Below, one piece after another: positions 14,538-22,146 of a stretch of DNA of 23,769 nucleotides. Below the pieces are notes generated by a model. That model made no database searches. It had not been told where the DNA came from and was given only the letters and a program-made list of their open reading frames with translations. The translations under genes and the position numbers were made by a program. Every line of letters begins with the position of its first letter. Positions within the stretch are counted from its first letter, which is position 1. The DNA comes from Sphaerochaetaceae bacterium. GTDB lineage: Bacteria > Spirochaetota > Spirochaetia > Sphaerochaetales > Sphaerochaetaceae. The stretch covers positions 1 to 23,769 of the forward strand of contig JAEDOD010000017.1 in NCBI GenBank assembly GCA_016302165.1. Reading direction: 5' to 3'.

Positions 14538-14972
14538 ATGAACTCAATCGCACTTATGGCGGCAGATTCAGCTTCTTCCGCATCCATGACATCTTCATTG
14601 ATCATGTTCGCATTAATCATTCTCATCTTCTATTTCCTTATCTATAGACCTCAGAAGAAGAGAGACAAGGAAGCAAAGGCAATGCTTGCCGCAATGAAGA
14701 AGGGCGATAAGGTTGTCACAATCGGTGGCATCCACGGAACAATCGTCACTGTCAAGGATAAGACAGTTGTCATCAAGGTTGACGACTCTGCAAGAATCGA
14801 GTTCTCCAAGGAAGCCATCTCTTCCGTAACAAGTAAGGACGCTGTAAAGGTTGCTCCTGAAAAGAAGGACAAGAAGGCTGAGGAGAAGGCTAGTGTAGAA
14901 GCAAAGCCAGAAGAAGCAGCAAAGCCAGAAGAGGCTGCAAAGCTTGAAGAAAATAAAGAAGAGACAAAATAA
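14538..14972 (+). CDS. yajC: Preprotein translocase accessory subunit YajC
   Basis: This 144-residue protein has one N-terminal membrane segment (about 18-38, ending YFLIYRPQKKRDKE, the family signature). A small cytosolic domain follows with MKKGDKVVTIGGIHGTI and VTVKDKTVVIKVDDSARIEFSKEAISSV split over about 53-97. YajC associates with SecD and SecF in the inner membrane. The last 40 residues are a low-complexity Lys/Glu/Ala tail with repeated KPEEAA units, longer than usual for YajC and probably disordered. GAGAGGT precedes ATG 14538. secD follows after three bases. Confidence 0.95.
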   Translation: MNSIALMAADSASSASMTSSLIMFALIILIFYFLIYRPQKKRDKEAKAMLAAMKKGDKVVTIGGIHGTIVTVKDKTVVIKVDDSARIEFSKEAISSVTSKDAVKVAPEKKDKKAEEKASVEAKPEEAAKPEEAAKLEENKEETK

Positions 14973-14975
14973 AAT

Positions 14976-16721
14976 ATGAAGAAGACAGGCAGAATCATGC
15001 TGGTTCTGCTTGTAGTCGCTGTGGCGTCCTTTCTGCTTTACCCTACGGTAAAGTGGTATTGCTTTACGCCTGAGGCTACCAAGCAGCTGGCTGCCGGATC
15101 AAACCTTCAGATTAGAGAATACTCCCGTGGGCAGGCCTCACGGGATGTTCGCGTCCTTATGGACAAGGCACTTAATGACGGTGAGGGGGAAGTAAGCCCG
15201 GAATATAAGTACCTGGAGAAGGTGGCAAAGGAGAATCTGAAAGCGAAGGGCAAGAGCGTTCCTTCCAAATGGACATGGTATTCAATGGTGGCTACCTTCG
15301 CCAGCGAAGGAGATCTGTTTGACGCCATTGAAGAGGAGAAGAGGACAGAGATAATGAACGTGAAGAATCTCTCCTCCAAAGTCCTGAACCTTGGCCTTGA
15401 CCTGAGAGGAGGTATGTCTGTGCTTCTGGATGCAGACACTACAGCCTTTGAGGAGAAGAATGGCAGAAAGCCTACGGAAAGTGAGCTTGAGGCCCTTCTG
15501 AAGGAAGATATCGACGTGCTTAGCGCCCGCATCGACCAGTTCGGTGTCACAGAGCCTGATATCAGACTTCAGGGAAAGGACCAGATCCTCATTGAAATTC
15601 CTGGAGAGGCGGATCCTGAAAGGGTGAACTCCTTCCTCCGTTCCTCCGGTTCCCTTACTTTCCAGCTTGTTGACGACACCCTTACAAGCAGGGTCAACAG
15701 CGAATACAAGAAGAATCCCAGCGCCTTCATCGATGAAAACGGCCTTCTCGTAAGCCCCTCCTATATTCCTGAAGGAAAGACCCTTGCAGGCTACTATGCC
15801 CAGGATGAATATGGCATCGAATTCATGAAGAGCCTTGTGGTCCTTTACGATGAGGTTGCCCTGGACGGCAGCCACATAGAAAGCGCCAAGGTTGGAGAAA
15901 GCTCTACACAGAATATCTCATCCATCTCTCCATCCATCAACTTCAATTTGGACAGCGAGGGAGGAAAGATCTTCTATTCCTTCACTTCCAGGCATAAAGG
16001 TGAATCCCTGGCTGTGGTCATGGATGGAAAGGTAAAGAGCGTTGCCACAATCAACGATGCAATAAGCCAGTCTGTCCAGCTTACAGGAGCCTTCACAGCT
16101 GAAGAGGCACAGAGCCTGGCTGTGGTGCTTAAGACAAGCTCCCTGCCTATGGCCTTGAAGGTGGTGTCCCAGTCTGCCATCGGAGCAACCCTTGGAGACG
16201 ACAGCGTAGCTTTGGCCCTTAAGGCCCTTCTGTTTGGAGTTCTTCTGGTAGTAGTCTTCATGGTGGCCTACTATGGACTATCCGGCCTTGTTGCAGACCT
16301 GGCCCTTCTCATGAACCTGTTTCTCATGATCTCCCTTCTTTCAGCACTGAACTTCACCCTGACCTTGGCCTCCATAGCAGGAATCGTACTTACTCTGGGT
16401 ATGGCCATCGACGCAAACGTAATCATCTACGAAAGGATGAAGGAGGAGAAGGCCAAGGGAGAAGCGGGCTTCATGGTGGTCAAGAGCGGATTCTCAAGAG
16501 CCTTCTGGACAATCATGGACTCCAATGTCACGACAATCATAGCCGCCGCTGTCCTGATAGTCCTTGGTTCAAGTTCCGTAAAGGGCTTTGCGGTAACGCT
16601 GGCAGTGGGAATCGGATGCTCACTCTTTACAGCCCTCCTGCTTTCCCATCTTATCTTTGACCTCTTCATCAGTGAAGAGAATGGAAGACAGGTCCACATA
16701 GGATGGAGGAAAAACAGATGA
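14976..16721 (+). CDS. secD: Protein translocase subunit SecD
   Basis: This 581-residue protein works with SecF and SecYEG, using the proton-motive force to pull exported proteins across the membrane. It has membrane helix 1 (about 6-24), a large external domain (about 25-400) and five more helices in the C-terminal third. LGLDLRGGMSVLL (139-151) is the conserved motif at the start of the P1 domain. GMAIDANVIIYERMKEE (475-491) lies in the RND-type membrane domain, with Asp479 as the likely proton-carrying residue. SecD and SecF are separate here, unlike the fused SecDF of Bacillus. The stop overlaps the secF start (ATGA). Confidence 0.96.
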   Translation: MKKTGRIMLVLLVVAVASFLLYPTVKWYCFTPEATKQLAAGSNLQIREYSRGQASRDVRVLMDKALNDGEGEVSPEYKYLEKVAKENLKAKGKSVPSKWTWYSMVATFASEGDLFDAIEEEKRTEIMNVKNLSSKVLNLGLDLRGGMSVLLDADTTAFEEKNGRKPTESELEALLKEDIDVLSARIDQFGVTEPDIRLQGKDQILIEIPGEADPERVNSFLRSSGSLTFQLVDDTLTSRVNSEYKKNPSAFIDENGLLVSPSYIPEGKTLAGYYAQDEYGIEFMKSLVVLYDEVALDGSHIESAKVGESSTQNISSISPSINFNLDSEGGKIFYSFTSRHKGESLAVVMDGKVKSVATINDAISQSVQLTGAFTAEEAQSLAVVLKTSSLPMALKVVSQSAIGATLGDDSVALALKALLFGVLLVVVFMVAYYGLSGLVADLALLMNLFLMISLLSALNFTLTLASIAGIVLTLGMAIDANVIIYERMKEEKAKGEAGFMVVKSGFSRAFWTIMDSNVTTIIAAAVLIVLGSSSVKGFAVTLAVGIGCSLFTALLLSHLIFDLFISEENGRQVHIGWRKNR

Positions 16722-17929
16722 AAGATATTGATGTCCTGAAATTCAAGGTTCCAGCCCTTATCTTTTCCTCACTCTTCATAGTGGCAGGAATAATTGTCTT
16801 CATCCTTCTGGGCTTCAATGCCGGAATTGACTTCGGTTCAGGATACTCTGAAAGCGTACAGATAGCTCCTCTTGGCATGACTGTATCCTATGAAGGAAGC
16901 GAAAGCGCTGTGCTTTCAGTCTCTGGCACCACCCTTACCCTGACCTTCCGTTCCGCCTCGGGAGTAGAGGAGAAGGAGTTTCCTTCCTCCCTCTATCCTA
17001 CTGCAGGGGAGCTGGGAGCAGCCCTTGCCGCTTCAGGCCTCAAAGTAAAGGTGGTGGATCCCACACTCTGCACAGATAATCTGGTTTCAGGTTTCGGTTA
17101 TCCCATGACCCTGACCACTTCTCCCGGAAGAATCAACTTCTCTACAGATGGGGAGGATGTGACGATTTCATCCCTCCGTTCCGCCTTGTCTGAAATAGAT
17201 GGAGTCAAGGTCCAGACCGTGGGAGACAAGAATAGCGGAGCCTTCCAGGTAAGAGTCCTCCTTAAGGAGAATGAAGGACAGAGCGAAGCTGAAAGAAGAA
17301 TCAACGGAGAGCTTTCCAAGGTCTATGGAGAGGAGAACATTGTCGTACTGCAGTCTGATTTCGTGGGACCCAAGTTCTCATCCTCCCTTTTCCGTTCCTC
17401 TGTCAGTGCAATTCTCATTGCCTTTGTGCTTATATTGCTCTATATTTCAGTGCGCTTCCGTATCTCCTACGCCCTTTCGTCAATCATCGCCCTTATCCAC
17501 GACGTATTGATGATGCTCTCCTTTGTGGTGATCCTGAGGCTGGAGGTGTCCAGCACCACCATTGCGGCAGTGCTGACCATAATCGGATATTCCTTGAACA
17601 ACACAATAGTCATATTCGACAGGGTCAGGGAGAACATAAAGGAGAATAGAGGCTCGGATCCGGCATCAATGGTGTCCTGGTCTGTCCGTCAGTCCTTCTC
17701 CAGAACCTTCATTACAACTCTTACTACGCTTTTTGCCATTGTTCCACTCTCCATTTTCAGTACTGGAGATATCAGGAACTTTGCCATTAACCTGATCTGG
17801 GGCCTTGTGGTGGGAGCATATTCATCATCCATAATCGCTCCAGCCCTTCTTATGGTCTTCCATAGAAAATTCCCTATCGACAAGATAAAGGAGAAGAAGG
17901 AGGAAGAGGAATACTCCCTCGTGGACTGA
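16718..17929 (+). CDS. secF: Protein translocase subunit SecF
   Basis: This protein has 403 residues from the chosen start. The frame could also begin at ATG 16703, but ATG 16718 has GGAGG eight bases upstream and gives the common ATGA overlap with secD. Helix 1 (about 12-32) is followed by GFNAGIDFGSG (32-42; the usual GIDF-x-GG with the first Gly replaced by Ser or shifted), an external domain (about 45-210) and five helices. The RND-type motif GYSLNNTIVIFDRVREN carries the conserved Asn pair and Asp. The C-terminus is a charged EKKEEEE tail. The stop overlaps the ispH start (TGATG), which implies translational coupling. Confidence 0.96.
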   Translation: MKDIDVLKFKVPALIFSSLFIVAGIIVFILLGFNAGIDFGSGYSESVQIAPLGMTVSYEGSESAVLSVSGTTLTLTFRSASGVEEKEFPSSLYPTAGELGAALAASGLKVKVVDPTLCTDNLVSGFGYPMTLTTSPGRINFSTDGEDVTISSLRSALSEIDGVKVQTVGDKNSGAFQVRVLLKENEGQSEAERRINGELSKVYGEENIVVLQSDFVGPKFSSSLFRSSVSAILIAFVLILLYISVRFRISYALSSIIALIHDVLMMLSFVVILRLEVSSTTIAAVLTIIGYSLNNTIVIFDRVRENIKENRGSDPASMVSWSVRQSFSRTFITTLTTLFAIVPLSIFSTGDIRNFAINLIWGLVVGAYSSSIIAPALLMVFHRKFPIDKIKEKKEEEEYSLVD

Positions 17930-18765
17930 TGAAGGTGATAATGGCTCCGGCCCTTGGTTTCTGCAAGGGTGTAGACAACGCAGTAAGGAAAGCGGAAATT
18001 GCAGTGGAGGAGAGAAGGGGAAAGGAGAATATCTACTTCTTCGGGAATATTGTCCACAACAATAAGGTGGTGGACAGTCTTCTCTCCAAGGGAGGAAAAG
18101 TTGTCTTTTCTCCTGATGAGGTTGATGGACCGGGGTGCCTGATAGTCAGGGCCCATGGAATAACGGATTCCCTCCGTTCCGGCTTTGAGGCCAAGGGGCT
18201 GGAGATCATCGACTGCACATGTCCTGTGGTTCTCAGAGGCCAGAGCCTTGTAAGGGAATCGGAGAAACCTGTATTGATTCTAGGCTACAAAGGACATTCG
18301 GAAGTGGATTCCCTCTTTGGTTCCGCCCCCCATAACGCCATTGTCATATCTGAACCCGAGGATCTGGATAGAGTGGAGAAGGGAAGCTACAGAGCTGTGG
18401 TCCAGACTACTTTTTCCATATCCAGAATGGAAAAAATCCTTGAAAAGGCTAGGGAAAAGGGGATAGAAATAGATAAGGCCAATTCCATTTGTCTTGCTTC
18501 CGTCTCAAGACGCAACGGTGTCCGAAGAATTGCAGATGAGGTGGAGGCCTTCGTGGTGGTGGGCTCCTCCCACTCTGCAAATACCAGGGAGCTGGTGGAG
18601 ACTGCATCCAGGTTGGGCAAACCTTCTTTTTTGGCTGAAGATTGTGAATCAATTCCTGATGAAGTCTTCTCTTATGGTATAATTGGGCTTACAGCAGGGG
18701 CCAGCACCCCCTATGAAGAGTATATAAAGGTAAAGGAAAGGCTTGAAAGCTATGATAACGGATAA
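17929..18765 (+). CDS. ispH: 4-hydroxy-3-methylbut-2-enyl diphosphate reductase IspH
   Basis: This 278-residue Fe-S enzyme makes isopentenyl and dimethylallyl diphosphate in the last step of the MEP pathway. The three cluster cysteines are Cys12 (GFCKGV), Cys98 (DCTCPVV) and Cys188 (SICLAS). Active-site residues known for the family are present: His43 (HNNKVV), His76 (RAHG), His123 and Glu125 (GHSEVD), and Ser216 with Asn218 (SHSANT). The segment after Cys188, usually C-x-A-T-x2-R-Q, reads CLASVSRRNG, a departure worth noting though Cys188 itself is intact. It starts on the secF stop and overlaps the rex start by 14 bases. Its product feeds polyprenol synthesis, which also links it loosely to the lipid-alcohol kinase pair at 11230-12695. 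Confidence 0.93.
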   Translation: MKVIMAPALGFCKGVDNAVRKAEIAVEERRGKENIYFFGNIVHNNKVVDSLLSKGGKVVFSPDEVDGPGCLIVRAHGITDSLRSGFEAKGLEIIDCTCPVVLRGQSLVRESEKPVLILGYKGHSEVDSLFGSAPHNAIVISEPEDLDRVEKGSYRAVVQTTFSISRMEKILEKAREKGIEIDKANSICLASVSRRNGVRRIADEVEAFVVVGSSHSANTRELVETASRLGKPSFLAEDCESIPDEVFSYGIIGLTAGASTPYEEYIKVKERLESYDNG

Positions 18766-19432
18766 TATGAAGATTCAGGTTCCAATTCCATCTGTAAAGA
18801 GATTCCCCTCCTACTTGAGGATTCTCAGACAGAGGCAGGCTGAAGGTATGGAGTATATCAGTGCAACTGTACTGGCTGAGGAGCTGAATCTCAAGCCAAT
18901 CCAGGTCAGGAAGGACATTTCCTGCACAGGAATAGAAGGCAAGCCTAAGGTGGGCTTTGTGGTGGATGAGCTTATCGACAGCATCACCCACGTCCTGGGC
19001 TGGGATAACTCTGCAGAGGCTCTCATAGTTGGAGTAGGAAACCTGGGAAAGGCAATCAGCATGTATGAAGGCTTTGCAGCCTACGGTCTCAGGATAGTGG
19101 CCGCCTTCGACAACGATCCTGCCAAGATCGGAGAAAAGGTGGGAGACCTGGTGGTCCAGGGCATGGATAAGCTGAAGTCCTTCATAGAGACCAATGGAAT
19201 CTCCATTGCTGTCATAACCGTTCCAGCCAAGCATGCCCAGAGCGTTGCAGACTCCCTGGTGGAATATGGAATCAAGGGAATCTGGAACTTCGCCCCCAAG
19301 GATCTGAAGATTCCCTCAGAAGTGGTCATGCAGAGGACAGACCTTGCCACATCATTTGCCGTGCTTTCAGTGAAGATGAGGAAAATGTTCGGCTCCTCCG
19401 TATCCACCCTTCCTGTTGAGGAGGAGGTGTAA
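18752..19432 (+). CDS. rex: Redox-sensing transcriptional repressor Rex
   Basis: This protein has 226 residues from ATG 18752, which has AAGGAAAGG ten bases upstream; ATG 18767 is an alternative. Residues 11-85 are the winged-helix DNA-binding domain (VKRFPSYLRILRQ, QVRKDIS). The Rossmann domain follows with GVGNLG (94-99), AAFDNDPAKIG (117-127) and a domain-swap C-terminal helix. Rex dimers bind operators when NAD+ dominates and leave when NADH rises, freeing genes for NADH re-oxidation. The NADH-using hydrogenase hydABC in the same window is a natural target. The gene is embedded in the Sec/ispH operon and overlaps ispH by 14 bases and msrC by one (TAATG). Confidence 0.93.
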   Translation: MITDNMKIQVPIPSVKRFPSYLRILRQRQAEGMEYISATVLAEELNLKPIQVRKDISCTGIEGKPKVGFVVDELIDSITHVLGWDNSAEALIVGVGNLGKAISMYEGFAAYGLRIVAAFDNDPAKIGEKVGDLVVQGMDKLKSFIETNGISIAVITVPAKHAQSVADSLVEYGIKGIWNFAPKDLKIPSEVVMQRTDLATSFAVLSVKMRKMFGSSVSTLPVEEEV

Positions 19433-19950
19433 TGTTCTCCCTCTATCTTACAGGAGATGAGAATAAGGACAGGGACATAGTCCTGGAATATGCAGAGGCA
19501 TCACTTTTGAAGGGAAGTGATGTCTTTTCCTTTATATCTGATCTTTCAAATGTTTCCGCCCTTCTTTTCTGGTTCCTTAAGGACATTAACTGGATCGGCT
19601 TCTATCTTGTAAGGGGAGAGACCTTGGTCCTCGGTCCTTTCCAGGGTGAGCCTGCCTGCTCCACCATTCCTTTCTCCAAGGGAGTCTGCGGAAAGTGTGC
19701 CCGTGAGGAAAGGACCATAATTGTTCCCGATGTGGAGAAGTTTCCCGGCCACATTGCATGCTCTTCCCTTTCAAGAAGCGAGATTGTGATTCCTCTCTTC
19801 AAGGATGGGCGGCTATGGGGAGTGATGGACACAGACAGTCCAAGGGTGGAAAGATTTGGTGAGGAGGATAGGGCATTTCTTGAAAAGGTCTGTTCTCTGA
19901 TTTCTCCTCTTTGTCCGGAACTCTTGAAAGAGTTGGGAAAAAGAGAGTAA
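19432..19950 (+). CDS. msrC: Free methionine-(R)-sulfoxide reductase, GAF-domain type (fRMsr/MsrC)
   Basis: This 172-residue protein is a single GAF domain that reduces free Met-R-sulfoxide in the cytoplasm. Family signatures are NWIGFYLV (53-60), GPFQGEPAC (68-76), IPFSKGVCG (79-87), VPDVEKFPGHIACSS (98-112), SEIVIPLF (116-123) and MDTDSPRVERFGEEDR (132-147). The three redox cysteines of the family correspond to Cys76, Cys86 and Cys110. An extra Cys89 sits next to the resolving position. The start overlaps the rex stop and has GGAGG just ahead. It is the last gene before the T-box leader of thrS. A methionine-repair enzyme with Rex suggests occasional exposure to oxygen. Confidence 0.93.
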   Translation: MFSLYLTGDENKDRDIVLEYAEASLLKGSDVFSFISDLSNVSALLFWFLKDINWIGFYLVRGETLVLGPFQGEPACSTIPFSKGVCGKCAREERTIIVPDVEKFPGHIACSSLSRSEIVIPLFKDGRLWGVMDTDSPRVERFGEEDRAFLEKVCSLISPLCPELLKELGKRE

Positions 19951-19960
19951 CATCATGGTA

Positions 19961-20235
19961 CAAAAGCGTTTGAAGGAGACGAGTAGCCTTTGATGCCGCC
20001 GAAGAGAAAGGCGTCCGCCGAAAGGTGGGTGTGAGACGCCTGGGGCTAGATGCGTGAAAACCACTCCCTAGCTGCATTCCCCAAAGCTATGCAAGTATGG
20101 AATGCCGTAGGCAGGCGTCAACTGCATTAATTGAGCGTCCTCTCAAAAAGGGGGAAGCAAGGTGGAACCGCGGAGCCTTTGCAGCTTCGTCCTTGCACAG
20201 AAAAGTGTAAGGGTGAGTCTGCAAAGGCTTTATTC
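19961..20235 (+). promoter_or_regulatory. T-box riboswitch leader of thrS, Thr (ACC) specifier
   Basis: The ~300 bases before thrS hold a full T-box leader. Stem I features are GACGAGTAG near its base, the GA-rich GAAGAGAAAGG and GTGTGAGACGCC. The specifier region is GTGAAAACCACTCCC followed by CTAGCTGC, with ACC (Thr) at 20060-20062. A stem III candidate is TTGAG (20131-20135)/CTCAA (20142-20146). The conserved T-box AAGGTGGAACCGCGG is at 20159-20173. GCAAGG (20157-20162) pairs with CCTTGC (20191-20196) in the antiterminator. In this class uncharged tRNA pairs with the specifier and, through its CCA end, with the T-box bulge, allowing readthrough; here tRNA-Thr would induce ThrRS. The upstream promoter is not obvious; readthrough from msrC or a promoter inside its 3' end are both possible. 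Confidence 0.93.
20174..20235 (+). terminator. Regulated terminator of the thrS T-box
   Basis: AGCCTTTGCAG (20174-20184) pairs perfectly with CTGCAAAGGCT (20219-20229). An inner stem CCTTGCAC (20191-20198)/GTGTAAGG (20204-20211 region) lies within it. It competes with the antiterminator for CCTTGC. The following T-tract is short and broken (TTTATT), unusually weak for a T-box terminator. Confidence 0.8.
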
Positions 20236-20252
20236 GTTATAAGGAGAAAGAT

Positions 20253-21989
20253 ATGGCTAAAGAAATTGAACTCAGCACTTTGAGACACTCGACAGCCCAT
20301 GTCATGGCTGAAGCCGTCCTCGAACTGTTTCCTGATGCACAGATTGCCATCGGACCAGCAATCGAGAATGGATTCTACTATGACTTCGATCTGCCTCGTC
20401 CTCTTACAGATGCAGATCTTGAGACAATTACAAAGAACATGAGGAAGATCATCAACAGCGGCCGCGAATTCGTCAGAAAGGAAGTGACGAGAGAAGAGGC
20501 CAAGGAGATCTTCAAGAACCAGAAGTATAAGCTGGAGCTCCTGGAGGCTATTCCTGAAGGAGAGACTGTCACAACATATACACAGGGCTCATTTACAGAT
20601 CTCTGCAGGGGACCTCATGTGGAGTCTACAAAGGAACTTTGTGCAGATGGCTTCAAGCTTCTTTCCATTGCCGGCGCATACTGGAGAGGAAACGAGAAGA
20701 ACAAGATGCTTACAAGAATCTATGCTACAGCCTGGGGCAGCAAGGAAGACCTTAGGGCATACATGGACCATCTTGCAGACATCGAGAAGAGAGACCACAG
20801 AAAGCTGGGCAAGGAGCTGGATCTCTTCTCCCTCCATGAAGAGGCAGGCCCAGGCCTTGTGTACTGGCATCCAAGGGGAGCAAGAATCAGGCAGACCATC
20901 GAGCAGTTCTGGAGAGAAGAGCACTACAAGAACGGATATGAGATGGTATACACACCTCATGTAGGAAAGAGCTGGCTCTGGGAGACTTCCGGACACCTGG
21001 GCTTCTACAAGGACTCCATGTATCCTCCAATGGAGATGGACAACACAGACTACTATGTAAAGCCTATGAACTGCCCATTCCATATCATGATCTACCAGAA
21101 CTCCAAGAAGTCCTACAGGGATCTCCCCTGCAGATGGGCAGAGCTTGGAACTGTATACAGATATGAAAAGGCCGGTTCCCTCCATGGTCTCATGAGAGTA
21201 AGGGGATTTACTCAGGATGATGCCCACCTCTTCGTAACACCAGACCAGATGGATGACGAGATAATGGAAGTTCTGAGATTCTCTCTTCACATGCTCCATG
21301 CCTTCGGCTTCAATGACATCCATGCCTACATCTCCACAAAGCCAGAAAAGAGCGTAGGTGAAGTGGAGAAGTGGAATGCAGCCACAGAAGCTTTGAAGAA
21401 GGCTGTAGAGAAGGAAGGCCTCAAGTATGATATCGACGAAGGTGGCGGAGCCTTCTATGGCCCGAAGATCGACTTGAAGATCAAGGACGCCATCGGAAGG
21501 GAGTGGCAGCTCTCCACTGTCCAGTTCGACTTCAACCTGCCTGAAAGATTCGGTATGACTTTTGTAGACAAGGATGGAGTTGAGAAGAGACCATACATGA
21601 TCCACAGGGCACTTCTTGGATCCATCGAAAGATTCTTCGGTGTCCTTATGGAGAACTATGCCGGAGCCTTCCCACCATGGCTTAGCCCAGACCAGATTGC
21701 CATCATTCCTGTTGGCGACATGGCCTACGACTACTCAAAAGACCTTGCATCCACTTTGAGGAAGGAAGGCTTCAGGGTATCTCTGGACCTTTCTGACGAC
21801 AGAATGAATGCAAAGATCAGAAAGGCGCAGAAGCAGAAGACTCCATACATGCTGATCATCGGCGAGAAGGAGATGGCTGGAAACCTTGTTTCCATCAGAT
21901 ACAGAAATGGAAAGCAGGTGAATCTTGTGCCTACAGCGGACTTTATCAAGGAAGTCCACACCACCATCGACAACAAGGAGCAGATCTGA
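20253..21989 (+). CDS. thrS: Threonyl-tRNA synthetase lacking the TGS domain
   Basis: This 578-residue class II synthetase charges tRNA-Thr. The protein begins directly at the editing domain: LRHSTAHVMAEAV with His12 and His16, then LCRGPHV with Cys118 and His122, and AGAYWRGNEKNKMLTRIYAT (140-159). The catalytic core follows with zinc ligands Cys274 (MNCPFH), His325 (DDAHLF) and His451 (IHRALLGS), motif 2 (VYRYEKAGSLHGL, 301-313) and motif 3 (HRALLGSIERF). The anticodon-binding domain occupies about 480-578. Typical bacterial ThrRS has about 640 residues; the missing ~60 are the N-terminal TGS domain. The start is supported by AAGGAG (20241-20246), and the T-box leaves no room upstream for a longer frame. 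It is a single gene between T-box and terminator. Confidence 0.97.
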   Translation: MAKEIELSTLRHSTAHVMAEAVLELFPDAQIAIGPAIENGFYYDFDLPRPLTDADLETITKNMRKIINSGREFVRKEVTREEAKEIFKNQKYKLELLEAIPEGETVTTYTQGSFTDLCRGPHVESTKELCADGFKLLSIAGAYWRGNEKNKMLTRIYATAWGSKEDLRAYMDHLADIEKRDHRKLGKELDLFSLHEEAGPGLVYWHPRGARIRQTIEQFWREEHYKNGYEMVYTPHVGKSWLWETSGHLGFYKDSMYPPMEMDNTDYYVKPMNCPFHIMIYQNSKKSYRDLPCRWAELGTVYRYEKAGSLHGLMRVRGFTQDDAHLFVTPDQMDDEIMEVLRFSLHMLHAFGFNDIHAYISTKPEKSVGEVEKWNAATEALKKAVEKEGLKYDIDEGGGAFYGPKIDLKIKDAIGREWQLSTVQFDFNLPERFGMTFVDKDGVEKRPYMIHRALLGSIERFFGVLMENYAGAFPPWLSPDQIAIIPVGDMAYDYSKDLASTLRKEGFRVSLDLSDDRMNAKIRKAQKQKTPYMLIIGEKEMAGNLVSIRYRNGKQVNLVPTADFIKEVHTTIDNKEQI

Positions 21990-22006
21990 TTCCAGTTGTC
22001 TGAGAG

Positions 22007-22040
22007 AGGAGGGGAGGAAGTTTTTTCTTCCCCTCTTCCT
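22007..22040 (+). terminator. Terminator-like hairpin behind thrS
   Basis: AGGAGGGGAGGAAG (22007-22020) pairs with CTTCCCCTCTTCCT (22027-22040) around a T6 loop, with 13 of 14 positions paired (two wobbles). The tail AATTATATAT is A/T-rich but not a T-run. It starts 17 bases after the thrS stop. Confidence 0.65.
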
Positions 22041-22081
22041 AATTATATATATCCATTTGGTTAATAATCCTTCTCTGACAC

Positions 22082-22132
22082 TTCACAAAAATCCTCAGTA
22101 AAACTATCTTTGATATAGTCGAAGCGTTCGAC
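22082..22132 (+). promoter_or_regulatory. Probable pgsA promoter and adjoining palindrome
   Basis: TTCACA (22082-22087), a 17-base spacer and TATCTT (22105-22110) form a plausible promoter; a second -10 candidate is TATAGT (22114-22119). GTCGAA-GCG-TTCGAC (22118-22132) is an exact inverted repeat located at the expected start of transcription and directly before the ribosome binding site AAGGAGA. It could be an operator or a 5' hairpin. Confidence 0.4.
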
Positions 22133-22146
22133 CAAGGAGAGATGAT

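Noticed and set aside
14880..14972. Repeats in the yajC 3' end as a CRISPR-like or mobile repeat
   Set aside because: They are in-frame low-complexity codons for a Lys/Glu/Ala tail.
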